The position numbers were made by a program, and so were the translations under genes. This document shows, piece after piece, positions 54,712-61,686 of a stretch of DNA of 64,000 nt; the first letter of the stretch is position 1, and the number at the start of each line of letters is the position of its first letter. The notes under the pieces are model-generated. The model did no database searches. It saw only the letters and a program-made list of their open reading frames with translations, and was not told the origin of the DNA. This stretch comes from Pseudomonas sp. GD03919 (lineage in GTDB: Bacteria; Pseudomonadota; Gammaproteobacteria; Pseudomonadales; Pseudomonadaceae), in assembly GCF_029814935.1 (NCBI RefSeq), contig NZ_CP104582.1, positions 1,674,001 to 1,738,000 of the forward strand, written 5' to 3'.

Positions 54712-54812
54712 GACAGGGCAGAACGCCCCGAGAAGGCAAAGAAAAACGGCGATTCATAGGTCAGGTCTGTGCTACAAAAAACGCTACAAACCGTTGCTAC
54801 AAATCGCCGTTT
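54712..54812 (+). repeat. Right copy of the ~100-bp direct repeat, with three arm-type sites
   Basis: Counterpart of 53383-53485. GCTACAAA occurs at 54771-54778, 54783-54790 and 54796-54803. The outer parts AAAAACGGCGAT and ATCGCCGTTT can pair around these sites. It lies about 40 bp inside the right attachment site. Confidence 0.75.
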
Positions 54813-54818
54813 CTAGAC

Positions 54819-54850
54819 CCTCATAAATCGTTGATTTATGAGGATTTTTT
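54819..54850 (+). terminator. Terminator at the element's right edge
   Basis: CCTCATAAATC-GTT-GATTTATGAGG followed by ATTTTTT on the plus strand. It would stop element transcripts from running antisense into tRNA-Ser. On the minus strand no T tract follows, so it is a poor substitute for the displaced tRNA terminator. Confidence 0.85.
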
Positions 54851-54853
54851 CGA

Positions 54854-54872
54854 TATGGCGGGAAGATAGGGA
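54854..54872. other. Right attachment site (att repeat) within tRNA-Ser
   Basis: Identical 19 bp to 48003-48021. It overlaps the last 17 bases of the tRNA gene, so the tRNA remains whole after integration. Confidence 0.88.
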
Positions 54873-54945
54873 TTTGAACCCTAGGTGCCATTGCTGACAC
54901 AACGGATTTCGAATCCGTCCCGTTCGACCACTCCGGCATCTTCCC
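54856..54945 (-). tRNA. tRNA-Ser (anticodon CGA)
   Basis: A 90-nt class II tRNA. The acceptor arm starts GGGAAGATG and ends TCTTCCCGCCA with encoded CCA. The anticodon stem ACGGA/TCCGT encloses the loop TTCGAAA with CGA at 54909-54911. A long variable arm and the T-loop GGTTCAAATCC are present. It decodes UCG. The element is inserted at its 3' end. An extended -10-like TGTTATCAT lies just upstream on the minus strand. Confidence 0.95.
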
Positions 54946-55159
54946 AAGCGGCGCGCATGATAACAGCAGAATCGGCTTTGGCGAAGCTTATTTTGAATTT
55001 TTTTCGTGTGCTATCAAGTGGTTGGCTGCGGTGCCACGAACCGATGGTTGGTCTGGCTGTGGCGCCTTGGCTGGGTGTTGGCAAGGTACCAGTGTTAACA
55101 AGCGCTAAATCTGAATGTCGGGCTTGGCACAGCGCCAGCGCCTGGACTACTCTCGGGTT

Positions 55160-55287
55160 ACCGGGCTAACGAAGTGGCCAACAGGCAGGATGCCGACCCC
55201 ATATACTTCGTTAGCTCGGTATTCTTCTTCCGTTGGCCGAGGTGAGGCGAGCGGAAAGCAAAGCCCTCGAAAGAGGGCTTTGTCGTT
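55160..55287 (+). ncRNA. Candidate small RNA or orphan terminator region
   Basis: ACCGGGCTAACGAAGT (55160-55175) pairs with ACTTCGTTAGCTCGGT (55205-55220) at 15 of 16 positions. About 40 nt later there is an intrinsic terminator (AAAGCCCTC-GAAA-GAGGGCTTT, 55260-55281, then TGTCGTTT). No gene lies upstream on the plus strand to use this terminator, so a short independent RNA is plausible. No promoter is clearly visible. Confidence 0.35.
55258..55287 (+). terminator. Intrinsic terminator
   Basis: GCAAAGCCCTC, GAAA tetraloop, GAGGGCTTTGT then CGTTT. It lies in the 530-bp gap between tRNA-Ser and the RND operon. The rest of that gap holds a half-copy of the TAGGAGCCCC-type repeat at 55360-55381. 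Confidence 0.75.
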
Positions 55288-55476
55288 TCTGCAGGACGCG
55301 CGGCGTGTGGAGCGGCGCCCCGTCGCGAAGCAGGGTGACGAGCAATTGAAAAGCTTCGCCTCGGGGCGGGGCTCCTACGAAAGGCCGATGATCGGCATTA
55401 TCCCTGCTGCTTTGCCATTTCCACCCTTAGCGTCGTTGCTGGTCAGATCTGTCGATCTTGGGCGTTTTGCCATTGG

Positions 55477-58400
55477 CTAGTCGGTACGCTGTAATTGCTC
55501 CCTGGTTGGGCGAGGGGCGATCAGGTGTTCGGGCAGGTCGGTGTCGTAGGTCTCCAGCGGTGTTGGACGGCGCTCGAAGCGGGCGCCGAGTACCAGCAGG
55601 CAGGGGGTGAGCAGCAAAGTCAGCACGGTGGCGAATGCCAGACCGCCGGCGATGGCGCTGGACAGCTGGGTCCACCACTGGGTCGAGGGGGCGCCAAAGC
55701 CTAGGCTCGGCGTCACCAGGTCGACGTTGATGCTGAGCACCATGGGCATCAGCCCAAGGATTGTGGTGACGGCCGTCAGTAATACCGGGCGCAAACGCAG
55801 GCAGCCGGTTTCCAGCGCCGCTTCGCGGGGTTGCAGACCCTGGCTGCGCAGTTGGTTATAGGTGTCGATGAGGATGATGTTGTTGTTCACCACGATGCCG
55901 GCCAGGGCGATCAGGCCCATGCCGACCATGACGATGCCGAACGACTGACCGTTGATGAGCAGGCCCATCAGCACGCCGGCGGTGGAGAGGACGATGGCCG
56001 ACAGCACCAGTGCGGCTTGGTACAGGCTGTTGAACTGGGTCACCAGGATGATCGCCATGAGGAAGATGGCGACGACGAAGGCGGTCATCAGGAAGGTGGC
56101 CGCCTCTCGCTGGTCGGCATCTTCGCCGGCGAACTGTACCTTGACCTCGGCCGGCACGTCGCCGAGCGCTTCGCGCAATGCCCTGAGGCGTTCATCCAGG
56201 CGCGCACCTTCGGCCAGGTCGGCCTGCAGGGTGATGGTGCGGTCGCCGTCGACGCGGCGCAGGGTGCCGACCTTGGGCGCGGGTTGCAGGTCGACGAAGT
56301 TGCTCAGCGGCACCTGACCTGATGGCGTATTGAGGGTCAGGCGGCCGAGCTGATCGAGCGAGCGCCAGTTGCCGGGCAGGCGCACGCGAATGTCGACTTC
56401 GTCGGTGGCATCCTCTGGCCGGTAGGTGGCCAACTTCAGGCCGTTGGTGATCATCTGCACCGCGTTGCCGACGCTGAGCACGTCGGCGCCGAAGCGCGCG
56501 GCGGCTTCGCGGTCGACCTTGATGCGCCACTCGATGCCGGGCAGGGCACGATCGTCCTCGATGTCGACGAAGCCGCCGAGGTTCTGCATTTCGCTGCGCA
56601 CACGTTCGACCCACTGCTCGCCTTGTGCCGGATCCAGTGCGCTGATCTGCAGCTTCACCGGCTTGCCGTCGGTGGGGCCCTGTTCCTGCTTGCGAAACTC
56701 CAGCACCACGCCGGGAATGCCGGCGGTGCGTTGGCTCATTTCGGCAAGGATGTCATTGGCCGGGCGGCGCTGGTGCCAGTCGACGAACTGGAACTGCAGG
56801 GTGCCGATCACGTCGGCGCCGAGCTGGCCGTCCGCCTGCGCCAGGGAGCGCGCATATAGCGCCTTGACCTCAGGCATGCCGATCACCTGTTTTTCCACCT
56901 GCTGCAGCAGGGCGTCCTTCTCCTGCACTGACAGATCGCCGCGGGCACGCAGCCAGATTTGCGCGCTTTCCGGTTCGACGTCTGGGAAGAACTCCACGCC
57001 ATGGTTGAAGCGGCCATAACCGACATAGATCAGCGCGACCAGGGTCAGCATGCCCAGAAGTGTCAGGCCGGGGCGCTTGAGCAGCGTTATCAGCACGCTG
57101 CGATAGGTGTTGCCTGTGGCGTTGGGCGCTGCCGCTTGTGGCCGAGCCTGGCCCCCTGTGACGGCGCCGAGCACTGGCAGGAATACCAGCGCCATGGCCA
57201 GCGAGGCCAGCAGGCAGAGAATCACCGTGGCCGGCAGGTACTTCATGAACTGGCCGACCACGCCGGGCCAGAACAGCAGCGGCAGGAACACGACCAATGT
57301 GGTGGCGGTGGAGGCGATCACCGGCCAGGCCATCCGTGTCGCGGCATTGGCCCAGGCCTGACGCGGCGTTTGGCCCTGTTGCAGGTAGCGATCGGCCAGT
57401 TCGGAGACGACGATGGCGCCGTCGACCAGCATGCCGGCCACCAGGATCAGGCTGAACAACACGACGATATTGAGAGTGAAGCCAAGCAACCAGATCAGCA
57501 GGATGCCACTGAGGAAGGCGCCAGGAATGGTCAGGCCGACCAGCAGCGCCGAACGCATGCCCATGCTCGCCACTACCAGGATCAGCACCAGGACGATGGC
57601 CGCCAGCACGTTGTTGAGGAGGTCGTTGAGCATGTTCTGCACCTCCTGCGACTGATCCATGATGTAGCTGACTTCAACACCTGGCGGCAGCAGGGGTTTG
57701 GCCTGCTCCATCAGTGCCTTGACCTGATCGATGGTCTCGATGATGTTGGCGCCGCTGCGCTTGGCCACTTCCAGCACGATGGCCGGCTGGCCATTGATGC
57801 GGGCGAAGCCGGTCGGGTCCTTGAAGGTGCGGCGGATGGCGGCGACATCGGCGAAGGTGACCACGCTGTCGCCGACCACCTTGATCGGCATGCTCATCAC
57901 GTCTTCGAGATTTTCGATAACGCCCGGTACCTTCATGCTCATGCGCCCGGCGCCGGTATCCAGGCTGCCGGCGGCGACCAGGCGGTTGTTGCGGCTGACC
58001 AGGTTGAACAACTCGTTGTAGTTGATGCCGTAGCTGTCGAGCACCTGCGGATCGACGACGATTTCCAGCAGGTCTTCGCGGTCGCCGCCGATTTCCACCG
58101 ACAGCACCTCGGCAATGCCTTCGATGTTCTCTTTCAGGCGCCGGGCGATGTACACCAGCTCGGTTTCGGCGATGGGGCCGGACAACCCCACCGACAGCAC
58201 CGGGAACAGCGCCACGTTGACTTCGCTGACGGTCGGCTCGTCGGCCTCTTCAGGCAGCTTGCTGCGCGCGGTGTCGACCTTTTCGCGCACGTCGGCCAGC
58301 GCCACCTTGGCGTCGAAGCCGGCGTCGAATTCCAGGGTCACCGAGGCATGGCCCTCATTGGACGCCGAGCGCATTTCCTTGACGCCCTCCAGGCTGCGCA

Positions 58401-58614
58401 GCTCCTGTTCCAGCGGGCGCACCAGCAAACGCTCACCGTCTTCCGGGCTGATGCCTTCGAGGGTCACCGAGACGTAGATGATGGGAATTGCCACATCCGG
58501 GTTGGACTCCTTGGGCATGGCAATGTAGGCCACCACCCCGCCACAGAGCAGGAACAGCAGGATCAGGATGGTGGTGCGGCTGCGGTCGAGTGCGGCGGCA
58601 ATCAGTGTATGCAT
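55477..58614 (-). CDS. RND efflux transporter permease
   Basis: A 1045-aa inner-membrane proton antiporter with 12 predicted helices and two large periplasmic loops. The first helix region LDRSRTTILILLFLLCGG is followed by MPKESNPDVAIPIIYVSVTL, typical of the AcrB/MexF-like superfamily. Helix 4 carries the proton-relay Asp in LVDGAIVVSELADRYL, with one Asp where many pumps have two. The second half repeats the fold. It overlaps nothing; the adaptor ends 1 bp before its start. No outer-membrane factor gene is nearby, so it should recruit a TolC/OprM-type channel encoded elsewhere. Confidence 0.92.
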   Translation of the reverse strand: MHTLIAAALDRSRTTILILLFLLCGGVVAYIAMPKESNPDVAIPIIYVSVTLEGISPEDGERLLVRPLEQELRSLEGVKEMRSASNEGHASVTLEFDAGFDAKVALADVREKVDTARSKLPEEADEPTVSEVNVALFPVLSVGLSGPIAETELVYIARRLKENIEGIAEVLSVEIGGDREDLLEIVVDPQVLDSYGINYNELFNLVSRNNRLVAAGSLDTGAGRMSMKVPGVIENLEDVMSMPIKVVGDSVVTFADVAAIRRTFKDPTGFARINGQPAIVLEVAKRSGANIIETIDQVKALMEQAKPLLPPGVEVSYIMDQSQEVQNMLNDLLNNVLAAIVLVLILVVASMGMRSALLVGLTIPGAFLSGILLIWLLGFTLNIVVLFSLILVAGMLVDGAIVVSELADRYLQQGQTPRQAWANAATRMAWPVIASTATTLVVFLPLLFWPGVVGQFMKYLPATVILCLLASLAMALVFLPVLGAVTGGQARPQAAAPNATGNTYRSVLITLLKRPGLTLLGMLTLVALIYVGYGRFNHGVEFFPDVEPESAQIWLRARGDLSVQEKDALLQQVEKQVIGMPEVKALYARSLAQADGQLGADVIGTLQFQFVDWHQRRPANDILAEMSQRTAGIPGVVLEFRKQEQGPTDGKPVKLQISALDPAQGEQWVERVRSEMQNLGGFVDIEDDRALPGIEWRIKVDREAAARFGADVLSVGNAVQMITNGLKLATYRPEDATDEVDIRVRLPGNWRSLDQLGRLTLNTPSGQVPLSNFVDLQPAPKVGTLRRVDGDRTITLQADLAEGARLDERLRALREALGDVPAEVKVQFAGEDADQREAATFLMTAFVVAIFLMAIILVTQFNSLYQAALVLSAIVLSTAGVLMGLLINGQSFGIVMVGMGLIALAGIVVNNNIILIDTYNQLRSQGLQPREAALETGCLRLRPVLLTAVTTILGLMPMVLSINVDLVTPSLGFGAPSTQWWTQLSSAIAGGLAFATVLTLLLTPCLLVLGARFERRPTPLETYDTDLPEHLIAPRPTREQLQRTD

Positions 58615-58615
58615 C

Positions 58616-59704
58616 TCAACTGCCCTCGGCGGCGAGTTGCACCATCACCTGCTGGCCGGGCTGGACGAAGCCCTGGCCAAGGGTGATCAGCGCTACCTTC
58701 GGCGGCAGGCCGCTGACCCAGGCGCCCTGGTTGTCGACGCTGATCAGCTCGACCTGAGTGAACTCCACGCGCTGTGCGTCGTTGACCCACTTGACGCCGT
58801 GGCGGCCATTTTCATCCAGGCTGAGCAGGGCAGGGGACAGGCGATGGGCCATGCTCTCACCGGTCTGGATATGCAGGGTGGCGCTGGCCCCGGCCAGGCG
58901 CAAGCCGTTCGGGTTGTCTACCTTGACCTCGATACGGAAGCTGCGCGAGCCCGGGTCGGCGGCCGCGGCAATAAAGTGCAGCTCGCCTTGCAGCGTGCGG
59001 CCATCGAGCAGTTCAATGTTTACCAGTTGCCCCAGTTCGAGCTGGGTCACCTGCTGTTGGGCGATCTGTGCGCTGACCTTGAGGCGGTCGATGTCCACCA
59101 GGGTCAGCAGACTTTGACCGGGCTGGACGAAATCGCCCAGCTCGACCATGCGCTGGTCATAGATGCCGGCGAATGGCGCTTTCACCTTGGTGTTGCGCAG
59201 TTGCAGGCGGGCGCTGTCGAGTTCGGCGCGGGCCTTGGCCAGCTCGCTCTCCAGGCGCATCAGCTCGTTGGCCGACACCAGGCTGCGTTCGCGCAGGCGC
59301 TTGGCGGCGGTGACGTCGCTCTGGCGCTGGCGTACGTCTGCTTCGCTGCGTGCGACCTGGGCTGGGCGGTCATCCGGCGAAATGCTCAGCAGCAGTTGAT
59401 CGGCGGCGACGCGGTTGCCCTTGTCCTGATCCAGCTTCTGCACGTTGCCGCTGACCTGGGCGCGCAATTCAACCCGGCGCCAGGCCTCGACTTGGCCCTG
59501 CACCACATGTTGGCGCTGCATCGGCTGAGCCTCCAGTATGGTCACCTCGACCCGCGCCAATTCCGCGCTTGTAGCCGATTTTTCGGGCTCGGCCTGTACC
59601 TCGTCGCGGGCGACGAAGTGGTCGCCGCTGAGCAGCCAGAGCAGCAGCACGACGGTGATGATAACGGCGATGATCCAGGGGCGTTTGCTCAGTTGCGCGA
59701 ACAT
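58616..59704 (-). CDS. RND efflux periplasmic adaptor subunit
   Basis: A 362-aa membrane-fusion protein with an N-terminal membrane anchor (about residues 9-27), a lipoyl-like half (QGQVEAWRRVELRAQVSG), a helical hairpin with the AKRLRERSLVSANELMRLES segment, and the second lipoyl half VKAPFAGIYDQRMVELGDF. A beta-barrel domain follows (about residues 200-290). It bridges permease and outer-membrane channel. It lies 9 bp after the TetR gene, so regulator, adaptor and permease form one operon. Confidence 0.92.
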   Translation of the reverse strand: MFAQLSKRPWIIAVIITVVLLLWLLSGDHFVARDEVQAEPEKSATSAELARVEVTILEAQPMQRQHVVQGQVEAWRRVELRAQVSGNVQKLDQDKGNRVAADQLLLSISPDDRPAQVARSEADVRQRQSDVTAAKRLRERSLVSANELMRLESELAKARAELDSARLQLRNTKVKAPFAGIYDQRMVELGDFVQPGQSLLTLVDIDRLKVSAQIAQQQVTQLELGQLVNIELLDGRTLQGELHFIAAAADPGSRSFRIEVKVDNPNGLRLAGASATLHIQTGESMAHRLSPALLSLDENGRHGVKWVNDAQRVEFTQVELISVDNQGAWVSGLPPKVALITLGQGFVQPGQQVMVQLAAEGS

Positions 59705-59713
59705 GGCGGTGGC

Positions 59714-60370
59714 TTACTCGTTGGTGGCGGGCGCTGCCAGCAGCGCGGCGGCCTGGCCCTGCAGGCCGGCGATGATGAAGTCGGTGACGCGGTCGAAGTA
59801 CGCGTCCAGCTCGATGTATTCGGCCCAGTGCGCGAAACCGCCGGATGCGATGCGCGCCATGACGCCGTTGACGCAGGCCTCCACGCCCCACAGCAGATCC
59901 TGGCAGTGCGCCGGGGAGAGCGGCAGGTCACGGAAGCTGCTCTGCAGCAAGCTGCTGAACAGATTCATGTACTGGCCTTCCAACTCGACGAATTGCTCGC
60001 GGTAGGGAGGTTCCAGACGCTCCTGAAAAGCCGGGCGGTCACACAGCAGGCAAAGTTGCGCTTGCAGCGGGTCGGCCTGCAGCAGCTCGAAAGAACGACG
60101 AATGACGCGGCGCATCGCCTGTTCAGCGGGTGCGCTGCAGGCGATTTCCTGCAGTTCGGCCAGGTTTTGGCGTGAGCAGTCCAGCACCAGGCGCGCGTAG
60201 AGCGCTTCCTTGCTGGTGAAGTGTTTGTACACGGTGCCTTTGCCGATGCCGGCATGACGCGCCACCTCGGCAATGGTGACGCGATCCCAGGATTGTTCAT
60301 GGAAGAGCTGGCGAGCGGCTTCGAGCAGGGCGCTTTCACGTTGCTGGAAAAGTTGATCTTGATAGCGCAT
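59714..60370 (-). CDS. TetR-family repressor of the RND operon
   Basis: A 218-aa regulator. The N-terminal helix-turn-helix is LFHEQSWDRVTIAEVARHAG then IGKGTVYKHFTSKEALYARL. The ligand-binding C-terminal domain is helical with several Cys residues (CLLCDRPAF, CQDLLWGVEACV). It probably represses its own operon through the two palindromes at 60390-60421 and is released by a pump substrate (inference from family and position). Confidence 0.9.
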   Translation of the reverse strand: MRYQDQLFQQRESALLEAARQLFHEQSWDRVTIAEVARHAGIGKGTVYKHFTSKEALYARLVLDCSRQNLAELQEIACSAPAEQAMRRVIRRSFELLQADPLQAQLCLLCDRPAFQERLEPPYREQFVELEGQYMNLFSSLLQSSFRDLPLSPAHCQDLLWGVEACVNGVMARIASGGFAHWAEYIELDAYFDRVTDFIIAGLQGQAAALLAAPATNE

Positions 60371-60389
60371 GGGCGTTTCATCGAGAGGT

Positions 60390-60421
60390 ATGACCGGCGG
60401 TCATGCTATGACTACTGGTCA
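60390..60421. promoter_or_regulatory. Two operator-like palindromes for the TetR regulator
   Basis: ATGACC-GGC-GGTCAT (60390-60404) is a perfect 6-bp dyad. TGAC-TACTG-GTCA (60409-60421) is a second with the same TGAC/GTCA half-sites. They start 20 bp before the regulator's ATG, in the likely promoter. Confidence 0.7.
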
Positions 60422-60479
60422 CGGTGCGGCAAGGCGGGAGTTGTAACAAGGCAATTGGCGGGTGGCCGTTCACTGCCTC

Positions 60480-60560
60480 ATTCGCCGCGAGGCGCGGCTC
60501 CCACAGGGGGCGGTGCCTGCGGGTTTTTTGTAGGAGCCCCGCACCGGGGCGAAGCCTTTG
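60480..60560. repeat. Intergenic palindromic repeat half-copies
   Basis: CCGCGAGGCGCGGCTCCCACA and, after a T6 stretch, TGTAGGAGCCCCGCACCGGGG form two half-palindromes of the families seen at 12769-12843 and 55360. Nothing else is apparent in the gap before metR. Confidence 0.6.
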
Positions 60561-60600
60561 ATCGGTACGAACCTGCCGGAGGTGTTCGGCCAGGCCAGGC

Positions 60601-61518
60601 TCAGCGCGCCACGCTGACGCCTTCGAGATTGGCGAAGGAGGTGTCCTTGGCGGTGAGCAGGAAGTCGCGCATGAACGGTGAGTCGAGCATGTCGGTGCGG
60701 ATCGCGGCGTAGAGGGTGGCGAACAATCCCTTTTCCCCCAGGCGCTTGGCGCTGACGTAACCGCGCGAGCTGTACTCGTGCAGCGCCCAGTTGGGCAGGC
60801 CGCAGACACCACGGCCGCTGGCTACCAGTTGCATCATCATCACCGTCAGTTCGGCGGTGCGTACCTGTGCCGGCTCGATATCGTTGGGTTCGAGAAAGCG
60901 CGTGAAGATATCCAGGCGGTCGCGCTCCACCGGGTAGGTGATCAGGGTTTCCGTGGCCAAATCCTGCGGCTGGATAAAGGCCTTGTGCGCCAGGCGGTGC
61001 TGGTTGGCGACAGCCAGCATCGCCTCATAGGTGAACAGCGGCACGTAGGTGATGCCGGCCAGCTCGATGGGGTCGGAGGTCACCACCAGATCCAGATCGC
61101 CTCGCGCCAGGGCCGGCAGCGGGGCGAAGGAGAAGCCCGAGGCCAGGTCCAGCTCCACTTCCGGCCAGGCGTCGCGGAACTGGTCGATGGTCGGCATCAG
61201 CCACTGGAAGCAGCTGTGGCATTCGATGGCCATGTGCAAGCGGCCAGCGGTGCCACCGGCCAGGCGCGCCAAATCACGCTCGGCGCCGCGCAGAAGGGGC
61301 AGGGTGGCGTCGGCCAGTTGCAGCAGACGCAGGCCGGCGCTGGTGAACCGCACCGGCTTGGTCTTGCGCACGAACAGCTGCAGACCCAGGCGCTCTTCCA
61401 GCTCTTTGAACTGGTGCGAAAGGGCCGACTGGGTCAGGTGCAGGCGTTCGGCGGCCTCCACCAGGCTGTCGGTTTCGCGCAGGGCGTGCAGGGTTTTCAG
61501 GTGGCGTAGCTCGAGCAT
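60601..61518 (-). CDS. metR: LysR-type regulator MetR
   Basis: A 305-aa activator of methionine biosynthesis using homocysteine as co-effector. The helix-turn-helix is SLVEAAERLHLTQSALSHQF and is followed by ELEERLGLQLFVRKTKPVRF. The effector domain contains MAIECHSCFQWLMPTIDQF, a MetR signature. ATG 61518 is chosen because MLELRHLKTLHALRET is the usual MetR start; the frame opens to 61542. Divergent from metE. Confidence 0.93.
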   Translation of the reverse strand: MLELRHLKTLHALRETDSLVEAAERLHLTQSALSHQFKELEERLGLQLFVRKTKPVRFTSAGLRLLQLADATLPLLRGAERDLARLAGGTAGRLHMAIECHSCFQWLMPTIDQFRDAWPEVELDLASGFSFAPLPALARGDLDLVVTSDPIELAGITYVPLFTYEAMLAVANQHRLAHKAFIQPQDLATETLITYPVERDRLDIFTRFLEPNDIEPAQVRTAELTVMMMQLVASGRGVCGLPNWALHEYSSRGYVSAKRLGEKGLFATLYAAIRTDMLDSPFMRDFLLTAKDTSFANLEGVSVAR

Positions 61519-61563
61519 GGCGGGTCTCTGCAAAGGTTTCACTCATCCAGTGGCGTATCTGGA

Positions 61564-61576
61564 TGAAAATGGTTCA
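61564..61576. promoter_or_regulatory. MetR binding site
   Basis: TGAA-AATGG-TTCA is a perfect match to the MetR consensus TGAANNNNNTTCA and lies 45 bp from the metR start and 110 bp from metE. It is likely used for both genes. Confidence 0.8.
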
Positions 61577-61686
61577 TACAGCCTACATGAGTAAATCTTT
61601 AGATCAAGGCGAAAATCTTGAGTTTGTCTCACTCGTTGTCGATGCCGAGAATGGCGCCATCTCGATTGATTCTGGAGTTTCACGCC

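Larger units (their letters stand above)
48003..54872. mobile_element. Integrative mobilizable element inserted in tRNA-Ser(CGA)
   Basis: About 6.85 kb between 19-bp direct repeats, one of which is the 3' end of the tRNA-Ser gene. The right two thirds are strikingly AT-rich compared with the chromosome. It contains a tyrosine integrase, an iteron-like cluster, a MobC/relaxase pair, a candidate structured RNA, three small genes of unknown function and its own terminators. No type IV secretion genes, coupling protein or recognised replication protein are present, so transfer would need a helper element. Confidence 0.85.

Noticed and set aside
54881..55084. 67-codon minus-strand ORF across tRNA-Ser
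   Set aside because: It overlaps the whole tRNA gene and has no ribosome site or conserved sequence.
56959..58686. 575-codon plus-strand frame opposite the RND permease, and a 535-codon one at 58568-60175
   Set aside because: Both lie antisense to well-supported RND operon genes, with His/Gln/Asp-rich shadow composition.
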